From positions 362,129 through 385,792 of the forward strand of contig NW_014577216.1 in assembly GCF_000485595.1 (NCBI RefSeq): a stretch of 23,664 bases of DNA, given 5' to 3'. Under the pieces are notes generated by a model that did no database searches, had not been told where the DNA came from, and saw only the letters and a program-made list of their open reading frames with translations. Positions 1 through 9,010 of this stretch are shown here, one piece after another (position 1 is the first letter of the stretch; every line of letters begins with the position of its first letter). Both the position numbers and the translations under genes were made by a program. Origin of the DNA: Priapulus caudatus. Lineage: Eukaryota; Priapulida; Priapulimorpha; Priapulimorphida; Priapulidae.

Positions 1-270
1 GTTAATTATTGATATATATATGTATATTATATATATACTATATATATATAATTATTGTATATATATATAACAGACAAACTTTTGACACATACTTCCTGCA
101 CTATCTGTACAGCATATGCGTCAGAGTATAATGTCTAATATATATGTATATATATAAATATATATATGATAATATATGTATATATACAGACAACTTTGAC
201 ACATAATATGCTTCTGAAATAAATATACATAAAATATATATATATTATATATATAGCCTTAAAAATAGAA
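1..270. repeat. AT-rich (TA)n microsatellite with a ~120 bp internal repeat
   Basis: Runs of alternating T and A occur at about 1-66, 137-185 and 226-258. Between them the phrase 'cagacaa(a)cttttgacacata' is present twice, near 70-90 and 187-207, so the stretch is a short tandem arrangement of an AT tract plus a roughly 120 bp unit. No open frame or RNA gene is visible. Such tracts are unstable, and the tract lengths may be inaccurate. Confidence 0.75.
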
Positions 271-1064
271 TATAAAATTACAACATATGGTTTCAACTAC
301 CTACTTTTAGGTGTCGCTAATAATGGCAGATATCTCTGGTATGTCAGTGTTCCTCGCTTAGCACCGCCTTCTTTGCGTGCAAACTTCTTAGGAGGATTTG
401 CGGACAAAACAGAGTTGGTATATGTGCAGTTAGTTTTAGCTTTTTCCACCCATCTTTTTCTGCCTTTTCAAACTGACACTACCTCAAAGTGCGCCTGAAA
501 CAACAACACATACCCTTTTTAAATGATTGAATATAAACAATATTCTATTTCTCGCGGGGCAATGTGGGTAGGGTTCATTAATAAACGTTAAACACAATTT
601 CTTTAACAGTTTTTGCATTTTGTAATTTTTACATCATCTTCACAGTCATACTCTGGAAAATACTGCACGGGACCTGCTCTATATTACCCACCAAATAATT
701 GTCAATGTTGCCTATATACTTATATAACTGTATCGATACGAGTTTCAACCATATGGCTTACGTCGCAAAAGCCTTGCCTGTGTAGGAGGCACCCACGCAC
801 CCCCGTTCTTATTCCTTCGCTCTCAGTTTATTGCCCATCTTTTCTTCGCTCAGAATTTCTTGAAAGGAGTGCAGACGGAATCCTTTCCGATAGCTGTTCA
901 CAACAGTTTGGAGCACTAGCACCGGCTGTCATCCTATACACGCTAGAGAAAGAGAAAGGTCAATGACTAGTTTTGGATCCTTGACCTAGTGGCGTGCATT
1001 CAAAAGCATCACGTTTATGTCCGTCTGACTATCTTAAACAGCCAGTAAAAACGTCTTTTAGATA
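271..1064. other. Unassigned stretch with one weak exon-like fragment
   Basis: No recognised gene. On the minus strand, 494 down to 297 begins just after a plausible splice acceptor (TTGTTGTTTCAG, ending at 495) and reads 66 codons to a TAG with a single internal TGA at the ninth codon. The downstream part is basic and free of stops, which could be a decayed terminal exon or chance. On the plus strand, 613-966 is open for 117 codons but starts at TTG, has no ATG at its head and shows no recognisable domain. Neither is convincing. Confidence 0.2.
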
Positions 1065-1484
1065 TCTATATATATATATATAAGTATATACTATATATAT
1101 ATATGATACCGTGGTCAATTTTATCGCGCAAAAAACATGTATGTTGCATGAGAGCATTGAGACGTACTATTCACAAGCCTTATTATTCGTTCATTATCAA
1201 TAATGTGTAGGTAACATGTAACACACTCGCTAGAACCAATGACTAAAGGAGCTACACACATTCATTGCGCAGACAAGGCCAGAGGTTGGGTGCGGTAGCG
1301 TGGCGATCCGGCGTGTGTGTGTGTTGGTAGCTGTGGGGGGGGGCGATAAACTTACACTGTGCACTTCGGCCAAAACGTTTATATCTAAAACTAGGGGATT
1401 TAATTTGTCGAAATTTGAGGGTTTACTTGTATCACTCTGACCACATTCTTTAACAAAAAATAGTTGTTGATAACTAAGGCTTAT

Positions 1485-1760
1485 AGGGTCTATGATCCCC
1501 CATGGCTACGTGCCGGAACATACCCTGTAACTAGTCTAGCTGATATGGTTAAGGGTAGGGTTAGGGTTAGTGTGAGCGGTTAGTGTTAGGGTAGGGTTAG
1601 GGAGGTAGGCGTCAGGCGACTCCATAGGACTCTCAGTTCAGTAGGAGTAGGCGAGTACGTCCGGCCATATTTAATAGTAGTATTTCAGGACCAGGGTACG
1701 TTCGGGTTATACCGGACCGTACCCAGGTACGTTCCGCAGTTACCCTGGGACATAGGACCC
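1485..1760 (+). mobile_element. TIR element 1 (telomere-repeat MITE family), copy A
   Basis: Degraded counterpart of 7067-7333. It starts with AGGGTCTATG, has a TTAGGG-like block at about 1549-1605 with several broken hexamers, then the family's GTAGGCG/GACTCC motif, and ends with an inverted terminus (CATAGGACCCCT). It lacks room for a transposase, so it is non-autonomous. Many single-base insertions relative to copy B weaken its inverted symmetry. Confidence 0.7.
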
Positions 1761-2217
1761 CTCTCAGCCATAATAGGTAATCCCTATATTATTTATTGCA
1801 GTGTATGCAGTACGTTCATGCTTATGGTATATTACACAAGTATTGCATGGTGGTCGAGAGCAACATTGATTTTTTCAAGACCACTTAGAAATTTATAACT
1901 ATTGAGAAATTGAGTGTCAACACCTCTGGATTGGATTTGTCAGTAATGTCTTACGTACGGGCTGGCTGTTTTTTTCTGGTGTTTTCACTATTTTGTACAT
2001 TGCTACCAGATTCGGACGATTTACTGTCCTTGCCATGCTCCACTGTTTGCAAACATCTTGTTGCAGCAGACCATCTAGGCAATTTGTGATGCGCGAAATT
2101 GTTTATGCTAAGTGGCCACACCATTCAGTAGGTGACATTGATGTTCCTATGGGCAACATTGATTTTTGGCCTTCACATCTTTGGGACATGACATTGCATT
2201 ATACTATGGCAGATCAA

Positions 2218-2486
2218 CGGTCTATGTCTGCCCTGTAGTTGCAACGGAACTACCCTGGGTACGGTCCGGATATACCGCGAACGTACCCTGGCAAACTATC
2301 TGATATGGTTAGGGTTAGTGGCTTAGGCCGCAGTAGGCGTAGCGACTCCTATATAGACTCGTTAGTGGAGTAGGCGAGTTACGCGTCCGACATATTAGAT
2401 AAAGCTACAGCGGTACGCTCGCGATTATAACGCGACCGGTTTTTTTTTACAGGGTACCTTTCGGCATACCAGGAGACATAGACCCT
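2218..2486 (+). mobile_element. TIR element 2 (telomere-repeat MITE family), copy A
   Basis: Degraded counterpart of 7765-8046. It begins GGTCTATGTCTG and ends GGAGACATAGACCCT. Internal GGTTAGGGTTAG and GTAGGCG motifs survive with indels, and a T9 run interrupts the right subterminal palindrome. No coding potential. Confidence 0.6.
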
Positions 2487-2503
2487 CGCTATACTATGGC
2501 TGT

Positions 2504-2600
2504 AGGGTCTATGTCTCCCTAAGTAGCTGCAGGAACGTACCCTGAGTACGTCGAGTACGTCGCGGCATATAGATAGTATTATAGTAGACAGGACGGGACG
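2504..2600 (+). mobile_element. Truncated TIR element 2', copy A
   Basis: A left terminus (AGGGTCTATGTCTCCCT) directly follows 'ctatactatggctgt', which repeats the flank that precedes element 2. The element lacks a right terminus and most of its interior. It is the counterpart of 8068-8160 in copy B. Confidence 0.55.
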
Positions 2601-2606
2601 AGTGCC

Positions 2607-2754
2607 CAAGGATAGAGAACCATGAGTTCCAATAGTAAACCAAGGGCGCTTGGCTAATACCCTGACCTTAACCCTAATTCCTAAACCCTAACCTATTATA
2701 CTTGATGTAAAATGACATTGGTTTTATTGCGGGACCCATGTTCTCTATCCCTTG
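2607..2754 (+). mobile_element. Short TIR element with CCCTAA-type core, copy A
   Basis: It opens CAAGGATAGAGAACCATGAG and closes with the inverted version (CCATGTTCTCTATCCCTTG). The centre carries CCCTGACCTTAACCCTAATTC-type telomere-like sequence. It is the counterpart of 8183-8319, with about ten extra bases scattered through it. Confidence 0.65.
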
Positions 2755-3197
2755 AACCGTACGACGTGATTCTTTACTTCGATCAAACATGGTCGCATGC
2801 TCAAGTGCAAGGATGAGCCAAGATATTCACTAAATAAGAGAGTACATAGCATATGCCTCTTATTTCTAGAAGCTAAACTAATAGTATACCTTTAAGTAAC
2901 CTCAAACAAACACATATTTAAAAATAAACAATAGCAAGAACGATACTCACAATTTAACAATACCGAATCAAAATAAGCCCAACCCATTTCACTTTCCTAT
3001 TCGTTTTATGAAAATCCTCAACAACGAAACGAACAATGTTCGTGCGCCCACGGACTGAATGTTAAACAGCAAACAGTCTGTCGTGTTTTATATCGCCATA
3101 GTGATAATATTATTTAATTTAGGCGTCTACGCGTGGGGGGTGGTGTGTGTGTTGGGGTGCGCGCACTTGTTGAATTTTCTGAAGTAAAATAGGGCTC

Positions 3198-3356
3198 ATG
3201 TCTTCTGCTCGACGCGCTGTAAAAGCCCTACAAACTGACGATTTCAACTATGTGCAACGTTTCGGGCCGCTTTCAGCCAGGTGTACTGGAAAGACGACGT
3301 TACATCAAGGTGCAGGTAAAATATCATCACAAAACTTCATGCGCTTTAGGCTTTAG
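3198..3356 (+). CDS. Possible small open frame or first exon, copy A (uncertain)
   Basis: An ATG opens 52 codons beginning MSSARRAVKALQTDD. A textbook-like splice donor (GTGCAG|GTAAAA) lies inside the frame near 3316, so an exon ending there is conceivable. The same ATG and its first three codons (MSS) are conserved in copy B (8710-8850), but indels change most of the following residues, which argues against selection on the protein. No domain is recognised. If the indels are sequencing errors, a real frame could be hidden here. Confidence 0.15.
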   Translation: MSSARRAVKALQTDDFNYVQRFGPLSARCTGKTTLHQGAGKISSQNFMRFRL

Positions 3357-3486
3357 TTGTACCGTATTTATCTATTAAGTATAAAGTCAGTACCCGTTAA
3401 GTGGGTGGTGGATAATTTTCATATCAAGGATATCTTACCTTTCTTTCCGGAAGTACTGATAGCAGTAGCTTCAACACGACGACAAC

Positions 3487-3533
3487 GTTAAACACACAGA
3501 CTACGCGATTCCGTTAGTCTGTGGCTTTAACCA
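3487..3533. repeat. Damaged palindrome, copy A
   Basis: Counterpart of the palindrome at 8970-9010. The right arm CGTTAGTCTGTG is intact, while the left arm reads CACAGACTACGCG, so the perfect symmetry seen in copy B is broken by indels. Confidence 0.6.
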
Positions 3534-4217
3534 AACTGCATGCAGTGCCCCTTCCCACACTCAGGATAATACCACTCGCCAGCAATGCTCAGCACTGTAT
3601 TGTCTAAAGTGGCGCGGAGCCTCGGGAACATCCAGCAAATGGCAATCCAACCGGCGCGAGTCGCCGAGTCGCAACAATAACATAGAAATTTCTATGCATT
3701 GCCATGTTTTGTTGGTGGACAAATTTAGCATGTTCTTTAAGCTGCCATATGCAAAGAATGCTATCAAAGACATGTTCAGAATGTAGGTATATGCCAAGCA
3801 CTCCCAACAAAATTCATTGATAAATAGTAGTAAATTACGCTGAACTTAGTTATAGTAACAGGTAATGATTTGAAAGTTGAGTAAAATCGGGGCGCATTAT
3901 GTCTCTCACTATTTTATCAAATGTTCTCATAAAATATATGGCTCGGATTTTGAATTCTTTGCAGCTTTTATAAGTACACACCGCTAATTACTCAGGGACA
4001 GCAGGTAACGTGTCCGCTGTAAAAAACTCTATCATAAAAAGCGTAAGACAAATTCTTACCGGAAAAATAGCTCTGTGCAGTGGTATATTGAGCCAGAGCG
4101 AGAGCGCCACTGTCTCAATGGAGTTTTGGTTACCTTGCCCCGCCTTGCGCCACCTTTTGGATATGTGGAACGAGCTATATGTGTATTGCATTCATGGTAT
4201 GACTACTAGGGCCGAGC

Positions 4218-4530
4218 AGGGTCTATGTCCTCCCCCAGGGTACTGCCGCGAGGGGTAAGGTCCGGGTATCGCGTTTAACCGGAACGTACCCTTGATCTTC
4301 TTATGTATCTATGGGTAATAAAGAGGTATATAACGGGAGGCCGTCTTGTATTTCACAAGGCCACGATTCTCTCTTTGGAATGACTCCCTGGGTACTATCT
4401 AATATGCCAGACGACCTCGCCTACTCCACTAACGAGTCTACGGGAGTCGCTTACGCCTACTCGCCTCAACCATATTCAAATAGTTACCAGCGGTACGTTC
4501 CCGCAGTACCCTGGGGACATAGAGTACCCT
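4218..4530 (-). mobile_element. TIR element 3 (inverted family member), copy A
   Basis: Same family as elements 1 and 2 but in the opposite orientation: the GCCTACTCCACTAACGAGTC motif appears as the complement of their internal motif. It starts AGGGTCTATGTCC and ends GGGGACATAGAGTACCCT. It is flanked by 'actagggcc' on the left and 'actagcct' on the right. The interior has unique sequence instead of a long TTAGGG array. Confidence 0.65.
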
Positions 4531-4589
4531 ATGAGCGGTACTAGCCTATAGTATACAGATATTTAAGTGCTACGCTACCACCAGTGAAA

Positions 4590-4735
4590 AATTAAATTTT
4601 TTTGCTTTCCGGGCGCCTCTTCTTCTCGCACAACCCGCCGCAAATTTCGGGGGCTACTTTTTCATTGTTCCAGGCCGCCTCTTTTTCCACTTTCCAGTCG
4701 GCGACTTTTTTCCAGGGCTGTTTCCTCAAATGCTA
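4590..4735. repeat. T-run/GC-block minisatellite, copy A
   Basis: A degenerate repeat of a roughly 25-30 base unit in which a CCAGG or CGGGGGC block precedes CT/GAC and a run of five or six T. It matches 10008-10122 in copy B. No open frame of interest. Confidence 0.45.
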
Positions 4736-4784
4736 CAACCAAAGCACATAGCCTGAATACACACTCGTGGCGGCCGCGCCGCAC

Positions 4785-4945
4785 ACACCACAACAGACGT
4801 CACCGACGCAAGGCACACACGCCACGCACGCACGCAGCACGCACACACCACACTACACACACAACACACACACACACACACACACAGACACACACACACA
4901 CACACGACAACACAGAGGGGGCACACACACGACACAACCAGTCAA
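4785..4945. repeat. CA-rich microsatellite, copy A
   Basis: Alternating CA dinucleotides with interspersed CACG and CAGA units, densest at 4845-4945. Open frames over this tract on both strands are repeats of Thr-His or Cys-Val and are artefacts of the microsatellite. Confidence 0.9.
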
Positions 4946-5587
4946 TATTCAAGACAGTTATTCATCAAGACTGACAGGACTAACATGATACATCACAACT
5001 CACAAGTCACAACACAAATGCACCTGAACTAGCCTGCAAGTACATCACAGCCGCCTTCAGCTAAAACCACAGAAACTATTACGGCTTAGCCCAAATTAGT
5101 GAATGTCCGCCTGTACGAAGCTAGCAGGATCGATTGTTAATACGCCGAAGTCTCTTCGCTGGGTTCCAAGGGCCCACGTTAAGGCCCTGGAAGCTCAGGG
5201 CGCGTTGCAGAAAGCGGCCGCGAGCACGTGCTGTATCGGCTGTGCACATCGACGCTGCGGTACGTAGCCTGCTGCGCAGGGGCTGCATTTTGATTGTGAG
5301 TATGGGGGGTGGTTTGTGTTGGTGGGTTGCTGTCGGATTGTTTCAGCTTGGTTTAGCTAAGTCGCTGATCTACTGAGTATATATATGTTAGAAGTTCGGC
5401 CATTGCTGCGCTATGAGAGAGCGGCAGCAAAACTCTTTCGTGCGAATGACAAACAAAAGCTACAATCCGGGAATGACACACGAGTGGTCCGGAGGAAAAA
5501 TAATACTGTCGAATTTCATTAGGATTTTCCATGGGATTACCGTTCTATTAATCCTACGGCGGTCGTTCGGCTCCTACGGGTCTACGG

Positions 5588-5925
5588 TAGGCACGCCCGC
5601 AGGCACACCCGCACGCACGCACGCACGCACGCAGGACGACCACGCACGCACGCCGACGCACGCACGCACGCGCGCAAGCACACACGCAGCACGCCAGCCA
5701 GCGCACACCCGGCACACACAGGCACGCCCGCACGCACGCGACGCACGCAGGCACGCACGCGCGCAGGCACGGCACGCGCGCAGGCAGCGCACGCACTGCG
5801 CGCAGGCACGCACGCGCGCAGGCACACACGCAAGCACGCCGGCCCGCCCATGCAGGGCACACCTCGCACGCACGCACGCTGCGCGAGGCCACACACGCAA
5901 GACGCGCACAGGCACACACGTAATA
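5588..5925. repeat. CACG/CAGG GC-rich minisatellite, copy A
   Basis: Dense array of GCAC, GCAGGCAC and GCGC units over about 340 bp. Long open frames occur on both strands in several frames, translating to Ala-Arg-Thr-His on plus and Arg-Ala-Cys-Val on minus, as expected when a 4-base unit contains no stop. They are not genes. Confidence 0.9.
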
Positions 5926-6029
5926 TATCACGCTGAGCCGGCGCTGGGCGCGCCGCGCTTGACTTGAATTGGCAATACACACATGATGCTTTAATGATAA
6001 ACACTTACAGCCACCACACGTACTAGGAA

Positions 6030-6540
6030 TTCATACGCCGCTCGCGTGGAAGCGGCTGCGGCTAGCGGCAGAGGCGAGCGAGATCGGCAAGGCCCGCGGC
6101 TCGCCCGGGCGACCGACCTGGACAATCGATCTTCCAGTGGCGACTTTTGCTTTTGGGTCGCCCCCGATATCGTATTTGCGCGGGCCTCTTATTTGGATTT
6201 CGGAGGGCGAACATCGCCCGGCCGCCCCCGTTGTATTTTGTTCCCCTGGCGTACCACGCCTCATTGTTCAGTGACCTTGGTAACCTCATATCTCATCCAG
6301 CATCGCACAGAGGACTAGCGAGAATGCATTTTAGCCTCACCTTGACATCGTCAACGCCCTGAGCTTATTGCAGTGGGCTCGTCGTCCGGTTCGCTACGTG
6401 CCGGTCCCCGTCAAACATTTCGGCTACCGTCAACCGATAACCAGGAACCGTTTGGCACATGTTTTGAAATTCGGCTATAGGGTTGGTTACTCGCCTATGC
6501 TCCCTCATATTAAACCACGTCCTATTTTGAAGCACGCCGA
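6030..6540. other. GC-rich tail of copy A, no gene assigned
   Basis: Collinear with 11297-11764. It contains the phrase GGCGACTTTTGCTTTTGGGT followed by GC blocks related to the T-run minisatellite upstream. Several overlapping open frames of 65-90 codons exist on both strands, but none keeps its length or residues in copy B. No motif is recognised. Confidence 0.4.
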
Positions 6541-6553
6541 GTCGACAGACTTT

Positions 6554-6691
6554 TTTGCGCATCCCGCGCCCGTTTTTTGTTTTTTATAAACAATTATAAT
6601 GGCAACAACAAACCAAGCTAAATCCCCGTGGGGTAGCACAGTCGAGCTGTGCCCCGTAGAGGCTGTCCAGGCCTCTTCTTCATACATGTCC
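6554..6691. other. Spacer between duplication copies, with hairpin
   Basis: The only sequence between copies A and B. It has no counterpart after copy B. CCCCGTGGGG at 6624-6633 overlaps a stem in which GGGG and GCACAG pair with CTGTGC and CCC around TCGAG (6630-6655). A run of T at 6572-6583 lies upstream. Its function is unknown. Confidence 0.5.
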
Positions 6692-7066
6692 CTATATATA
6701 TATATATATATGTACCGTGTCAATTTTATGGCAAAAACACATTATGTTGCATGAGAGCATTGAGACGTACATTCAAAAGCCTTATTATTCGTTCATTATA
6801 ATAATGTGTAGGTAACATGTAAACACTCGCTAGAACCAATGACTAAAGGAGCTACACACATTATTGCGCCAGACAAGGCCAGAGTGTGGGTGGGTAGGTG
6901 GGCGATGTGTGTGTGTGTGTGTGGGGGGGGGGGATAAACTTACATTGTGCACTTGTGGCCAAAACGTATATCTAAAACTAGGGGATTTAATTTGTCAAAC
7001 TTGAGGGTTTATTGTATCATCTTGACCACATTTTAACAAAAAATAGTTGTTATAACTAAGGCTTAT

Positions 7067-7333
7067 AGGGTCTATGTCCCCCAGGGTACTGCCGGAACGT
7101 ACCCTGGTAACTATCTAGCTGATATGGTTAGGGTTAGGGTTAGGGTTAGTGTTAGGGTTAGTGTTAGGGTTAGGGTTAGGGAGTAGGCGTAGGCGACTCC
7201 ATAGACTCGTTAGTGGAGTAGGCGAGGTACGGTCCGGCATATTAGATAGTAGTATTTAGTACCAGGGTACGTTCCGGTATACCGGACCGTACCCAGGGTA
7301 CGTTCCGGCAGTACCCTGGGGAACATAGACCCT
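7067..7333 (+). mobile_element. TIR element 1 (telomere-repeat MITE family), copy B
   Basis: Best preserved member. The left end AGGGTCTATGTCCCCCAGGG is mirrored by the right end CCCTGGGGAACATAGACCCT, and pairing continues through the GGAACGTACCCTGG block. The interior holds nine telomere-like hexamers (7128-7181), the motif GTAGGCGTAGGCGACTCC, and a 30 bp near-perfect palindrome at 7265-7294 with core TCCGGTATACCGGA. Looser pairing may extend the TIRs to 7061 and 7339. Outside that, TAACTAAGG (7053-7061) and TAACTAGG (7341-7348) form an imperfect 8-9 bp direct repeat that could be a target-site duplication. At 267 bp with no coding capacity it is non-autonomous. The superfamily is not determined; an 8 bp duplication would fit hAT. 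Confidence 0.8.
7128..7181 (+). repeat. Telomere-like (TTAGGG)n array inside element 1
   Basis: Nine contiguous hexamers in register: TTAGGG three times, TTAGTG, TTAGGG, TTAGTG, then TTAGGG three times. It is an interstitial telomere-type repeat confined within the TIR element, so it is unlikely to mark a chromosome end. The TTAGTG variants show some age. Confidence 0.9.
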
Positions 7334-7764
7334 CTCAGCATAACTAGGTAATCCTATATTTATATATTGCAGTGTATGAGTACGTTCATGCTTATGTATA
7401 TTACACAATTATTGCATGGTGGTGAGAGCAACATTGATTTTTCAAGAACCACTAGAAATTTATAACTATTGAGAAACTGAGTGTAACACCTCTGGATGGA
7501 TTTGTCAGGTAATGTCTTAGTACGGTGGCTGTTTTTTTTCTGGGTGTTTTCACTATTTTGTACATTGTACCAGATCTGACATACTGTCCTTGCATGTCCA
7601 CTGTTTCAAACATCTTTTGCAGCAGACCATCATGGCATTTGTGATGGGAAATTGTTTATGCTAAGTGGCCACACCATTCAGTAGGTGACATTGATTTTCC
7701 TATGGGCAACATTGATTTTGGGTTCACATCTTGTGACATGACATTGATTATACTATGGCAGATA

Positions 7765-8046
7765 AGGTCTATGTCTCCCTGGGTATTGCCGGAACGTACC
7801 CTGGGTACGGTCCGGTATACCGGAACGTACCCTGGTAACTATCTGATATGGTTAGGGTTAGGGTTAGGGAGTAGGCGTAGGCGACTTCCTATATAGACCC
7901 GTTAGTGGAGTAGGCGAGGTACGGTCCGACATATTAGATAGTACCAGGGTACATTCCGGTATAACGGACCGTACCCAGGGTACGTTCCGGTATAACGGAC
8001 CGTACCCAGGGTACGTTCCGGCAGTACCCAGGGAGACATAGACCCT
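7765..8046 (+). mobile_element. TIR element 2 (telomere-repeat MITE family), copy B
   Basis: The left end AGGTCTATGTCTCCCTGGGT pairs with the right end CCCAGGGAGACATAGACCCT. The palindrome with core TCCGGTATACCGGA lies near the left end (7803-7832), and two CGGTATAACGG versions lie near the right end. Only three TTAGGG hexamers are present (7852-7869), so array length varies between members. The flanks share TATACTATGGC on both sides (7750-7760 and 8053-8063), a likely imperfect target-site duplication or a duplicated flank. It has no coding capacity. Confidence 0.75.
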
Positions 8047-8067
8047 GCGGGCTATACTATGGCTGGT

Positions 8068-8160
8068 AGGGTCTATGTCTCCCTGAGTACTGCAGGAACG
8101 TACCCTGGGTACGGCGATATATTACTATTATTAGATAGTATTAGTAGTACTAGATAGGGG
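8068..8160 (+). mobile_element. Truncated TIR element 2', copy B
   Basis: A left terminus AGGGTCTATGTCTCCCTGAG runs to the GTACCCTGGGTACGG block, then jumps to the subterminal TTAGATAGTATTAGTAG sequence. The telomere-like array, the GTAGGCG motif and the right terminus are missing. It directly follows a repeat of element 2's left flank (TATACTATGGC), suggesting partial tandem duplication of flank plus element followed by internal deletion. Confidence 0.6.
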
Positions 8161-8182
8161 AAAAACAGAACGACGAGTGGCC

Positions 8183-8319
8183 CAAGGATAGAGAACATGA
8201 GTTCCAATGAAACCAATGTGCTTGGCTAATACCCTGACCTTAACCCTAATCCTAACCCTAACCTATTATATTGATGTAAATGACATTGGTTTTATTGGGA
8301 CCCATGTTCTCTATCCTTG
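8183..8319 (+). mobile_element. 137 bp TIR element with CCCTAA-type core, copy B
   Basis: The termini CAAGGATAGAGAACATGAG and its complement CCCATGTTCTCTATCCTTG continue as an inverted repeat of about 34 bases ending CCAATG/CATTGG. The core (8231-8263) is CCCTGACC, TTAACCCTAA, TCCTAACCCTAACC, that is, telomere-like sequence on the opposite strand from element 1. It is unrelated in its ends to the AGGGTCTATG family. No clear target-site duplication was seen. It is non-autonomous. Confidence 0.7.
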
Positions 8320-8709
8320 AACCGTACGAGTTGATTCTTACTTTCGATCAAACATGGCCGCATGCTCAAGTGCAAGGATAGCCAAGATATTCACTAAATA
8401 AGAGAGTACATAGATATGCCTCTTATTTCTAGAACTAAACCTATAGTATACCTTTAAGTAACCTCAAACAAACACATATTTAAAATAAAACAAAGCAAGA
8501 ACGATACTCACAATTTAAAATACCGAATCAAAATAAGCAACCATTTCACTTTCCTATTCGTTTTATGAAATCCTCAACAAGAGAACGAACAATGTCGTGC
8601 GCACGACTGAATGTTAAACAGCAAACAGTCTGTCGTGTTTTATATCGCATAGTGATAATATTATTTAATTTAGGTCTACGCGGTTAATTTTCTGAAGTAA
8701 ATAGGGCTC

Positions 8710-8850
8710 ATGTCTTCTGTCGACGCTGTAAAAGCTACAAATGACGATGCAACTATGTGCAAACGTTGGGCCGTTCAGCAGGTTACTGAAAGACGAGTAC
8801 ATCAAGGTGCAGTAAAATATCATCAAACTTCATGCGCTTTAGGCTTGTAG
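8710..8850 (+). CDS. Possible small open frame, copy B (uncertain)
   Basis: Forty-six codons from ATG, beginning MSSVDAVKATNDDATMCKRW, at the same place as the open frame at 3198 in copy A. Only the first residues and short patches agree, because indels shift the frame repeatedly. The splice donor seen in copy A (CAGGTAAAA) is reduced here to CAGTAAAA. It is most likely a chance frame. Confidence 0.12.
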   Translation: MSSVDAVKATNDDATMCKRWAVQQVTERRVHQGAVKYHQTSCALGL

Positions 8851-8969
8851 TTGTACGTATTTATCTATAAGTATAAAGTCAGTACCCGTTAAGTGGTGGT
8901 GGATATTTTCATATCAAGTATATCTTACCTTTCCGAAGTATGTATGCAGTTACTCAACACGACGACAAC

Positions 8970-9010
8970 GTTAACACACAGACTAACGGATCCGTTAGTC
9001 TGTGGTTAAC
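8970..9010. repeat. Strong palindrome, GTTAAC-flanked
   Basis: Arms CACAGACTAACG and CGTTAGTCTGTG around central GATC give a perfect 28 bp palindrome at 8977-9004. GTTAAC on both sides extends it with a single-base offset. It could be a cruciform, a fold-back MITE remnant or a binding site for a dimer; nothing in the sequence decides between these. Confidence 0.8.

Larger units (their letters stand above)
1065..6553 (+). repeat. Large tandem duplication unit, copy A
   Basis: First copy of a direct repeat. From the (TA)n tract at 1065 to the phrase 'gtcgacagacttt' at 6541-6553 it is collinear with 6692-11777. All internal landmarks recur in the same order: four short TIR elements, one 137-148 bp TIR element, a palindrome, a CA tract, a CACG minisatellite and a GC-rich tail. 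Copy A is about 400 bp longer, mostly from scattered 1-3 base insertions plus a few blocks, for example a G/T-rich block of about 35 bp near 3136-3170 that copy B lacks. The TTAGGG array is nearly perfect in B and corrupted in A, so A looks the more damaged or more error-laden copy. No gene is assigned within it. Confidence 0.9.

Noticed and set aside
613-966. 117-codon plus-strand frame as a gene
   Set aside because: It begins at TTG, has no ATG near its start, no recognisable domain and no splice signals around it.
5413-6004. Open frames of 113-184 codons on both strands over the CACG tract
   Set aside because: Translations are Ala-Arg-Thr-His or Arg-Ala-Cys-Val repeats forced by a stop-free 4-base unit; the same occurs in copy B with different lengths.
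7128-7181. True chromosome end or telomere
   Set aside because: Only nine hexamers, enclosed within a TIR element and followed by many kilobases of other sequence.
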